Below, one piece after another: positions 17,569 through 25,172 of a stretch of 64,000 nucleotides of DNA. The stretch's first letter is position 1. Each line of letters starts with the position of its first letter. The stretch is taken from the NCBI GenBank assembly GCA_038116745.1, contig JAYODW010000004.1, positions 66,454-130,453 of the forward strand, written 5' to 3'. Source of the stretch: JAYODW01 sp038116745. Lineage in GTDB: Bacteria; Pseudomonadota; Gammaproteobacteria; Ga0077536. Both the position numbers and the translations under genes were made by a program. Below the pieces are notes generated by a model. It was given only the letters and a program-made list of their open reading frames with translations, was not told the DNA's origin and ran no database searches.

Positions 17569-18825
17569 ATGAGCGCGTCTGCAAAGGGCAGTCCGCTGTT
17601 CTACGGCTGGTTCGTCGTCGGCGCGGCGTTCGCTGTGCTTTTTCTCGCCTACGGGATCCAGTTCAGCTATGGCGTCTTCGTCACCGGTATGGCGGCAGAG
17701 CTCGGCTGGAGCCGCGCTGAGACGGCGCTCCCTTATTCGATCTACGTCTTTATCTACAGCGCACTCAGCGCCGCCACCGGGCGCGCGACCGACCGCTTCG
17801 GCCCCCGTCAGGTGATCATGCTTGGCTCCGTGCTGCTGGGACTCGGCTGGGGTGCCAGCGCCTGGGTACAGCAGCCCTGGCACCTGAGCCTGACTATGGG
17901 GTGCATCGCCGCTCTCGGCATGAGCGTGGCCTGGGTACCCTGCAACGCGACCGTTGCGCGCTGGTTCACCCGCCGCCGCGGCACCGCGGTGTCGATTGCG
18001 TCGAGCGGAGCAAGCCTGGGCAACCTCGTCGTGCCACCCGCGGCCGGACTGTTGATGCTGCACTGGGGCTGGCGCACAGCACTGCTGGTCGTAGCCCTCA
18101 CCAGCGCTGTGACCATGCTGCTGGCTGCCCGATTCATGGTGCGCGATCCGGAAAGCATGGGACTGCACCCGGACGGTGACAGCGCAGAGAACGCCGCTGC
18201 CGCGCCAGCGGTGGGTAAGCTGCCGCCGCTCACAACGCTCTATCGCGGTCCGCCTTTCGTTCTGCTCGTGATCGTCTACTTCACCACCTGGCTGGTGGTA
18301 TTCGTGCCCTTCGTCCACATCGTCGCCTTCGGCGAAGATCGTGGCCTGGGCACCGGTCTGGCTTCGTCTCTGCTCAGTGCCATCGGTTTCGGCGGGGTAC
18401 TGGGCCGCTTATCCGCCGGCGTCGTCTCTGATCGTATCGGTCGCTTCCCGGCGCTCTACATCACGCTGGCGCTGCAGGTACTTGCGTTCGGCACTTTGCC
18501 CTACGCCTATGACCTGGCCGTGCTGTGGGCGGCGGCATTCGCCTTCGGCCTGTCCTACGGCGGCGGGGTGGCGTTGCTGCCAGCGCTGTGCGGCGACCTG
18601 TTCGGTCGCACCCGGGTAGCCAGCGTCGTCGGGGTTATCTTCGCGGTTGCCGGCGCGCCGGCTGCGCTCGGACCTTATTTCGCTGGCTGGCTGTACGACA
18701 CGACCGGCAACTACGACAGCGCGTTCCTAATCGCCGCGACGCTGAACCTGCTCGCGCTGGGGCTCAGCTTTGTACTCGCGACACGTCGGGGCGTGCGCCT
18801 TGCCCTGCGCCCCGAACAGCATTGA
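17569..18825 (+). CDS. major facilitator superfamily transporter
   Basis: 418 residues with about twelve hydrophobic helices. The loop 2-3 motif appears as GRATDRFGPRQVI and its repeat as GRLSAGVVSDRIGRF, typical of MFS. The layout resembles monocarboxylate or oxalate/formate antiporter-type carriers (FYGWFVVGAAF at the N-terminus). No convincing ribosome site precedes the ATG. The stop lies 12 bases from that of the convergent SRPBCC gene. The substrate is unknown; an organic acid is plausible. Confidence 0.9.
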   Translation: MSASAKGSPLFYGWFVVGAAFAVLFLAYGIQFSYGVFVTGMAAELGWSRAETALPYSIYVFIYSALSAATGRATDRFGPRQVIMLGSVLLGLGWGASAWVQQPWHLSLTMGCIAALGMSVAWVPCNATVARWFTRRRGTAVSIASSGASLGNLVVPPAAGLLMLHWGWRTALLVVALTSAVTMLLAARFMVRDPESMGLHPDGDSAENAAAAPAVGKLPPLTTLYRGPPFVLLVIVYFTTWLVVFVPFVHIVAFGEDRGLGTGLASSLLSAIGFGGVLGRLSAGVVSDRIGRFPALYITLALQVLAFGTLPYAYDLAVLWAAAFAFGLSYGGGVALLPALCGDLFGRTRVASVVGVIFAVAGAPAALGPYFAGWLYDTTGNYDSAFLIAATLNLLALGLSFVLATRRGVRLALRPEQH

Positions 18826-18837
18826 GGACAGCCAACG

Positions 18838-19257
18838 CTACAGCCCGAGCTTGGAGCGCGCCCGCGCTATGCCGCCGCGGTATACACCCTCTATCAGCTT
18901 GATGACATCAGCCTCCGGCGCGCCGTGCGCTTCGAAGCTGCTTGACCAGTCGACCCGGGTGCCGCCGGCGCCATCGTCACTGACCCTGACCGTTGACAGG
19001 TAATTCTTCACCGGCAACGGGCACTCGTTGATGATGGCGTAGCTGAATGTGCGCGCGGCATCGTCACAGCTCTCCAGCCGCTCGACGATTTCCCCACCTC
19101 CGACCAGCGCGATGGTGCGCACCGCGCCGACTCCATCGCCTTCAACGGCGCAGCTGGCGATCATCTCGTTCGGTTCAACGCCTCCGAAATCGCTCATTAC
19201 GCGCCAGACGTCGGCGGCTGAAGCAGCGACGGTTTCGGTTACGTGGGCTGTGCTCAT
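18838..19257 (-). CDS. SRPBCC (START-like) family protein
   Basis: 139 residues. The polyketide-cyclase/START fold is indicated by ETVAASAADVWRVMSDFGG at residues 7-25, a central hydrophobic-ligand strand region, and the C-terminal helix IKLIEGVYRGGIARARSKL. Such proteins bind hydrophobic small molecules; no catalytic residues can be assigned. GAGGAGA precedes the ATG. A perfect 12-base palindrome lies 36 bases upstream and may control it. Confidence 0.82.
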   Translation of the reverse strand: MSTAHVTETVAASAADVWRVMSDFGGVEPNEMIASCAVEGDGVGAVRTIALVGGGEIVERLESCDDAARTFSYAIINECPLPVKNYLSTVRVSDDGAGGTRVDWSSSFEAHGAPEADVIKLIEGVYRGGIARARSKLGL

Positions 19258-19666
19258 GTCTTTCTCCTCGGGTTACTGACCATCTACAGATCGAACGATC
19301 GTTCACGGCTGCGCACCAAAGCCGCGCGGCCTGTATATCGAGCCGACTCTGGCTGTGAACGGTTCCTGTGAACCACGCATCTGCTGCCCGCGCGGCAGGC
19401 CCTGACGTCGCTCTCTCAGCGCTGCGTCCAATTCTAAAGGCTTCGTCGGATCCGCCGCAGCGGCCTCGATAGAAAAAGGCAAAAGCGTGGCACAGCGCTT
19501 GGGCGCAGGCCGCAGAAGTCCATGCGACGCGACGCGCAGACGAGCCTGACCACTCTGGCCGTGGCGAGGACAAACCGTGATCCGATGGTCGCAATATCAT
19601 TTCCATGCTCTGGGCGATCTGCTATACGAAATCCGCTTACCGCAGGTTCGAGGGGAGGTACCACCG
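19258..19666. promoter_or_regulatory. 409-base divergent intergenic region (SRPBCC gene / PQQ dehydrogenase)
   Basis: No credible gene was found in this stretch; the short open frames have neither ribosome sites nor family motifs. It contains the 12-base palindrome at 19293-19304 and must hold promoters for both flanking genes. AGGGGAGG lies just before the plus-strand ATG at 19667. Confidence 0.5.
19293..19304. promoter_or_regulatory. perfect 12-base palindrome, TetR-type operator candidate
   Basis: GAACGATCGTTC is a perfect dyad 36 bases upstream of the SRPBCC start codon. Symmetric GAACG...CGTTC sites are typical of TetR-family operators (established knowledge). No TetR gene lies in the window, so the regulator would be encoded elsewhere. 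A 12-base palindrome can also arise by chance in 64 kb. Confidence 0.4.
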
Positions 19667-21535
19667 ATGCGCAATTTCCACACAGCGGTCTGCTTGCAGA
19701 CTCTCGTTGTTACCTTCGCATGGAGCGCAGCGCTGCTTGCTGCCGGACCTGCCGACACCAACTGGCCCACCTACAACAACACAACCGATGGTCAGCGCTA
19801 TTCCACGCTGGACCAGATCACTTCAGCCAACGTCAGCAGCCTGACGGAAGTATGCCGCCTCAAGATCGACACATCCGGGACGTTCCAGCCCGGAATCATC
19901 GCCCTCGACGGCACGCTCTATCTGACCAACGCCCACGACACGCTTGCGGTCGACGCGACCAGCTGCGCGCAGCGCTGGCGGCATACCTATCACCCCGAAC
20001 AGCACGAGGTTTTCCAGATCAATCGCGGCGTCGCCTACGCCAACGGCAGGCTCTTCCGCGGCACGCCGGACGCACGCCTGCTCGCACTCGACTCCGGCAG
20101 CGGAGAGCTGGTCTGGCAGCAGCAGGTGGGGGATCCCAAGCAGGGCGAGTTTTTCAGCAGCGTGCCGATCGTCTGGCAAGGCCAGCTCATTACCGGTGCT
20201 GCCGGCAGCGACTGGGGGATCCGCGGTCGTGTGATGGCTTTCGATCTGGATGACGGACGCGAACTCTGGCGCTTCTGGACTATCCCCCGCGGCAAGGAAA
20301 CCGGCGCCGATACCTGGGAAAACGCCGGCACGGCGCGCTACGGCGGTGGCGGCAGCTGGAGCACCTACACCGTCGACATGGCTTCCGGCGAGGTCTTCGT
20401 TCCCGTCGGCAACCCTGCGCCGGACTTCATGCCCGGCCATCGTCCCGGCGAAAACCTGTTCACCAACAGTGTGGTGGTGCTGAATGCACGGACCGGTGCG
20501 CTCAACTGGTGGCACCAGATGGCGCCAAACGATGGCCTCGACCTCGATATCGCATCGGCACCGATGCTTTACTGGAACAGCAAAGGCGAACCGATGATGG
20601 CGGCCGCGAGCAAGGACGGTCACGTCTACGGCGTGAATCGGGAGAGCCATGCTCGCGTTTACATGACCCCCGTGACAACGATCGCCAAGCCCGAGGGCGA
20701 TCCTGACGCCGAAGGCGTGCGTTCCTGCCCGGGCGCACTCGGCGGCGTCGAATGGAACGGACCTGCCTGGGATGCGACAAACAAACAGGTGATAGTCGGT
20801 TCGGTGGACTGGTGCTCAATCATCAAATCCGCCGAGGTCAAATACGAGCCGGGCCAGTTCCTGTTCGGCGGCAGCTACTCGTTTGAGGACGAGCGCTCCG
20901 GCTGGGTCCATGCGCTCGATCCCGACGATGGCAGCGTGCGCTGGTCGTATCACGCTGACGGCCCAGTCGTTGCGGGTGTTACCCCGACTGCAGGCGGCGT
21001 GACGTTGACGGGCGACATGACGGGCAATCTCATCGCGCTCGACTCTGCCACCGGAGCGGTGCTGCTGAAACACCAGACCGGAGGCGCCCTGGCCGGTGGG
21101 GTGATTACCTACGCCAGCGGCGGCCGGCAGTACGTCGCCATCGCGTCGGGCAATGTGTCCTCGCGCCTGTCATTCGGCGAGAACGGTCAGCCCACGCTGA
21201 TCGTCTATGCGCTGCCGACCGGAAACGAAACAGCGCGCAGCGCGAAGGCGCCGGTTGCAGCAGTTACCGACGACCTCGATCCAAAATCGATGAGCGCCGC
21301 CAACGCTGATGTGTCCAACGGGAAAAAGATCTACGCCAAGAACTGTGCGGCCTGTCACGGCGCCCATGGCGAGGGTGCCGTCGGACCCCGGCTCCAGGAT
21401 CTGAACGCCCGCCGCGATTTCACCGCAATCGTGACCTGGATCGTTGAGCCGTCCGCGAAGATGCCACGACTCTATCCTTCGGCGCTGGATGCGCAATCGG
21501 TGGCGGATGTCGCCGCCTTCGTGCACGGCATGTAA
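19667..21535 (+). CDS. PQQ-dependent dehydrogenase with C-terminal cytochrome c domain
   Basis: Periplasmic quinohaemoprotein of 622 residues that probably oxidises an alcohol or aldehyde and passes electrons to its own haem. The first 26 residues form a Sec-type signal peptide ending AALLAAG. Residues 27-530 are an eight-bladed propeller with repeated W/L-A-L-D-S-G-like blades and the CPGALGGVEWNGPAWD segment. Residues about 545-622 form a cytochrome c domain with C560-A-A-C563-H564 and a downstream AKMPRLYP Met ligand. The vicinal Cys pair of classical PQQ alcohol dehydrogenases is not evident. The start is set by AGGGGAGG. Confidence 0.9.
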   Translation: MRNFHTAVCLQTLVVTFAWSAALLAAGPADTNWPTYNNTTDGQRYSTLDQITSANVSSLTEVCRLKIDTSGTFQPGIIALDGTLYLTNAHDTLAVDATSCAQRWRHTYHPEQHEVFQINRGVAYANGRLFRGTPDARLLALDSGSGELVWQQQVGDPKQGEFFSSVPIVWQGQLITGAAGSDWGIRGRVMAFDLDDGRELWRFWTIPRGKETGADTWENAGTARYGGGGSWSTYTVDMASGEVFVPVGNPAPDFMPGHRPGENLFTNSVVVLNARTGALNWWHQMAPNDGLDLDIASAPMLYWNSKGEPMMAAASKDGHVYGVNRESHARVYMTPVTTIAKPEGDPDAEGVRSCPGALGGVEWNGPAWDATNKQVIVGSVDWCSIIKSAEVKYEPGQFLFGGSYSFEDERSGWVHALDPDDGSVRWSYHADGPVVAGVTPTAGGVTLTGDMTGNLIALDSATGAVLLKHQTGGALAGGVITYASGGRQYVAIASGNVSSRLSFGENGQPTLIVYALPTGNETARSAKAPVAAVTDDLDPKSMSAANADVSNGKKIYAKNCAACHGAHGEGAVGPRLQDLNARRDFTAIVTWIVEPSAKMPRLYPSALDAQSVADVAAFVHGM

Positions 21536-21618
21536 CAGGTGAGGACACAAGACCTTCCAGAACCTGTGTTCTGCGCTTTCCATTCCCAGTCCGCCCGATA
21601 AGACCCGAGGAGACAGCT

Positions 21619-22695
21619 ATGAAATTCAGCATCATGCTAGCCACGAAAATCGACGATTGGGAGATCTATCCCGAGATCGAAGCAGCGGGCTACGACGCCG
21701 CCTGGGTACCCGATTCCCAGATGCTGTGGTCGGATTGCTACGCCACGCTGGCACTCGCCGCCCATCACACCTCGCGCCTAGAGATTGGCACCGGCGTCGC
21801 GATCCCCGGAACACGCATCGCGCCCGTCACCGCGCACTCGATCGCATCGATCAATCGGCTGGCGCCCGGTCGCACCTTCCTTGGTATCGGCACTGGTCAC
21901 ACTGCTATGCGGGTCATGGGCATGCAGCCAATGAAGGTCGCGGCGTTTCGCGAATATCTGCGCGTTGTCCGCGCGCTGCTCGACGGCGAAGAAGTGACGT
22001 TTACGCGGGGCGGCGTCTCGCGCCAGATCCGCTTCCTGCATGAGGAGCTGGGCTTCCGCAATGTCGAGGACCGCATCCCCATCTATGTGGCGGCCAACGG
22101 GCCGAAGGCGCTGCAAGCCGCCGGCGCCTACGCAGACGGCCTGGTCGCGATTTTCAACGAAGATCCCGATGCGCTCAATTTCCACCTGGGTCTGGTCAAA
22201 GAAGGCGCAGCGGCGGTCGACCGAACCTTACCGGACCCTTTCAGGCTTTCCACCGTGACCACGGCCGTAGTCATGCGCGCCGGGGAGACACTGCGCTCTG
22301 ACCGTGTGATTGACGCCTGCGGCTCGCAGGTGATGTGCACCATCCATTTCGTTTACGAGATCGTCAAATACACGGGAAACGAGGCGATGATCCCTGAGTT
22401 CCTGCAGGACATCTGGGAACCTTACTGCGCCCACGTCGACGCGATGGAAACACCGCCTGAGAAACGCTATCTCCAGATCCACGACGGCCACTGCACGTAC
22501 TATGTGCCGGAGGAACGCCGCTTCATCACGCCCGCAGCAATCGAGGGCGTCTGCCTGGTCGGCAGCGCACGGGAGATTGCCGAGCAGGTACACACGTCCG
22601 AAGCGGCGGGACTCAGCGAGGTCATTCTTTTGCCGCCCATGGCCGCTCTGCGCGACGTTGTGCGCGACTTCAAAGAGGTTATAGACGTTTACTGA
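21619..22695 (+). CDS. LLM-class flavin-dependent oxidoreductase
   Basis: 358-residue luciferase-like TIM barrel. The N-terminus KFSIMLATKIDDWEIYPEIE and the HTSRLEIGTGVAIPGTRIAP strand, with FLGIGTGHTAMRVMG, match the F420/FMN-dependent LLM superfamily. GAGGAGA precedes the ATG. It lies 83 bases downstream of the PQQ dehydrogenase on the same strand and may share its transcript. One of three intact LLM genes in the window. Substrate and cofactor (FMN or F420) cannot be read from the sequence. Confidence 0.87.
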   Translation: MKFSIMLATKIDDWEIYPEIEAAGYDAAWVPDSQMLWSDCYATLALAAHHTSRLEIGTGVAIPGTRIAPVTAHSIASINRLAPGRTFLGIGTGHTAMRVMGMQPMKVAAFREYLRVVRALLDGEEVTFTRGGVSRQIRFLHEELGFRNVEDRIPIYVAANGPKALQAAGAYADGLVAIFNEDPDALNFHLGLVKEGAAAVDRTLPDPFRLSTVTTAVVMRAGETLRSDRVIDACGSQVMCTIHFVYEIVKYTGNEAMIPEFLQDIWEPYCAHVDAMETPPEKRYLQIHDGHCTYYVPEERRFITPAAIEGVCLVGSAREIAEQVHTSEAAGLSEVILLPPMAALRDVVRDFKEVIDVY

Positions 22696-22705
22696 TGCAG
22701 CCGTC

Positions 22706-22747
22706 AGAGCGTCGGGCGAGCACCAGCCAGCTCTCGGCCGACGCTCT
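22706..22747. terminator. hairpin between convergent genes, probable terminator
   Basis: AGAGCGTCGG (22706-22715) and CCGACGCTCT (22738-22747) form a perfect 10-base stem with a 22-base loop, 10 bases after the LLM stop and before the end of the tpsA remnant. No T-tract follows on either strand, so intrinsic termination is only likely, not shown. Confidence 0.45.
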
Positions 22748-22841
22748 CGCTATCACAGTGGCCGCAGGAGCATCGGACATTACCGTGCGTGACCGGAGCG
22801 CGCTTACCGCTTGGCTCCAAGCGTCGCCGTTGCGGGTTTTC

Positions 22842-23732
22842 TCAGGGGTGGGTTTCGTCGAGAAAAGGGGCCAGCAGCGCCTCAGTCAACGCCTCAAGCT
22901 GTAAGTCCCGTTGCAACACACGCTGCGCTGCATCAGATTCAACGACTTCCATAAGATCGACTGCAACTTCAGCAAATTCGCTCGCTTTTTCCAGATTCAA
23001 GCCTCGCGTCTGGGTAATCAGATTGCGCACCACTACGGCACTGGATCGCCCTGCCACCTTGAGCAGCACCCCTGCACCTGGGACCGTGCCCAACACGCTC
23101 AAGGCGCGCTCAGCGTCCGACACCATCTCGCCACTGAACGCGCTCTTCCCCGACAGCGCCGTGTACAGCGAGAGCAGGTTGCCCACCACGGGCGTCGCAT
23201 CGAGTAGCGTACGCGCCGCTTTTCCAATGACGGTGGGCCTGACGGACAGATACCGAGCTGCACCGCTGAAGACGTCTTCGCCTTTTGCTTCAGCGAAAAA
23301 GGCACCGACGTTGGCCGCAAGCTGTACGAGCGGGTTCTCCTCAGATTCAGTCTGACCGACCTCAGTCAAGCGGAACTGCATCGCAGGAATCAAAGGCCAG
23401 CGTCCGTAGACCCTGGCGGCGAGCTCAGGTGCCCAAGTCAGCTCCATTGATTCGGCGTGAAACAGCTCGGATCTTTCCAGCTGGGTCGTGAATGCACCCA
23501 GAGCCCGGGCGCAAGCCTTTGCTGTCTTCGGATCAAGTCGAGTGGGAGCGGGATGTTCCTTGGCCAGGGCTGCAAGCCGCAGAAAGTCCCGTTTCCCATC
23601 CGGCAGCAGTGCGCCGATCTGACGCGCGGTGATTGTGGCAAAACCTGCCGGCACCAGGGACTGATATTGCTCGGCCGACAATTCCTGCACCTGCGCTGCA
23701 CTCAGAGCCTCCACCTGCGACCTCGAAAAAGC
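22842..23732 (-). pseudogene. tpsA 3' fragment: C-terminal part of a two-partner-secretion exoprotein
   Basis: About 296 residues without their N-terminus. The fragment begins with short LSAAQVQ/LSAEQYQ-type repeats seen in large adhesins, then a region resembling a polymorphic-toxin pre-toxin domain (PT-TG-like), visible as LLDATPVVGNLLSLYTALSG, FSGEMVSDAERALSVLG and VPGAGVLLK. It ends at DETHP with no recognisable toxin domain and no immunity gene beyond it. The frame continues upstream to 23858 only because it reads antisense through the tpsB fragment. The matching 5' end lies at 27430-27691 on the other strand. Domain names are from pattern recall. Confidence 0.7.
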
Positions 23733-25067
23733 CGGGAGGTGACGCTTGCAGAGATCTACGCACTGGCTGGTCGTATCACCCGCCGCTACGTCGACAGCGG
23801 CTACCTGCTCAGCAGGGCACTGGTGCCCGAACAGGTCATCGAAGACGGCGTAGTCCAACTGCAGGTCATTGAGGGCTATGTCGATTCAGTTACGGTTGAA
23901 GGGGTGCACAGCACCCGCTCAGGTCTGCTGGGGCACTACGGAGACCGAATCAAGGCCAGCCGCCCGCTCAAGCGCGCGGTGCTGGAGCGATATCTGTTGC
24001 TGGCGAACGATATTCCAGGTCTGCGTTTCAAGGCGGTGCTGAGTCCGTCTGCTGCAAACACAGGGGCGGCTGCGCTGACGCTGACTGCCTCTGACGCACG
24101 CTGGTCAGGCTCGGTCAGTTTTGACAACCGGGGCGCCGACTACAGCGGGCCCTGGCAGGGCCTGATCGAGCTCAGCGGCCATAACCTGCTGAGTCTGCTG
24201 GAGAGCACGACCGTGCGCTACGCGACGGTTCCTGATGACCTTGAAGAGCTGCACTACTGGGCGGTCCGCCATGAGCAGCTCCTGAGCGCGGAAGGACTGC
24301 GTCTGGCAGTGGACGTCAGCGGCGCGGATAGTGAAACGGCTTCGGCTGTGCTGAGCGCACTGGAAGTCGAGACCCAAACGCGAAGCGCGGGACTCACCGT
24401 GAGCTACCCGATCCTGCGCTCGCGCGAGCGCAATCAGCGCGCGAGTGTCGGGCTCGCCATGAAGGACGCTGAGGTCGAGCTACTGGGAGCGATCTACGAC
24501 CAGAGCGATGGTTTCGGAGGAGGCGGTGTGACCGTCCTGTCGGCTTCTGTGGTGCAGGGGCTGGACATTATCGATGCGCAGGTAACCAGCTATGTTTCAG
24601 CTGATCCGGATTTTACTTACGTATCCCTTTACGCCTGGCGTTCACAGCATCTGTTCGAGTCCCTCCGGGCCGATGTGCGGCTTTCGGCCCAGCTGACCAA
24701 TGAAAGTCTTCCCGCGATCGAGCAGGCCGGGCTTGGCGGCGAGCATACGGTGCGCGGCTATGAGTCTTCAGAGTGGACGGGCGATGAGCTGGTCAACACG
24801 TCGCTCGAGCTGGTTTATCAGCTGCCGGCGCCCAGGGTGGAAAGCGTGCAGCTGCACGGTTTTTATGACTACGGCAAGATCTGGCGCAACAACCCGCAGG
24901 TGGGAGAACGCCGGTCGCAGTCAGCCGATGCGAGCGGTGCGGGCACGCGAGTGAAAATCACGGACCGGCTCGGGCTTGACCTTGAGGCCGCGCGGACGCT
25001 GGATGATGACAGCGAAGGCAAATCACGCGGATGGGAGTTTTTTATGCGCGTCCGCGCGGAATTTTAG
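23733..25067 (+). pseudogene. tpsB 3' fragment: FhaC/ShlB-type outer-membrane transporter without its N-terminus
   Basis: 444 codons from the end of the first POTRA domain (REVTLAEIYALAGRITRRYV) through the second POTRA to the beta-barrel. The barrel shows GYESSEWTGDELVNTSLELV (the conserved loop-6 region, with VRGY just before) and ends FMRVRAEF with a terminal Phe. The signal peptide and first POTRA strand are missing. An open frame extends upstream to 23457, but those residues are antisense tpsA sequence. The missing 104 codons are at 27692-28003 on the minus strand and rejoin exactly in frame. As arranged here it cannot be exported. Confidence 0.85.
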
Positions 25068-25172
25068 AGCCTGGCCAGGCGCGGGCGCGTCGAGCAGAGT
25101 TGCAGGCTGGGGTTGAGCAAGGGGATTTCTTTTATCCTTTGGGCTGACTGAGGTGCTCTGGCGGATAAACCA

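Noticed and set aside
23457..23732. Apparent N-terminal extension of the tpsB fragment
   Set aside because: These codons are the reverse strand of the tpsA repeats; the true tpsB N-terminus is at 27692-28003.
23715..23750. Recombinase site at the inversion junction
   Set aside because: The two junctions share only GC and no inverted repeat arms, so there is no sequence support for a site-specific invertase.
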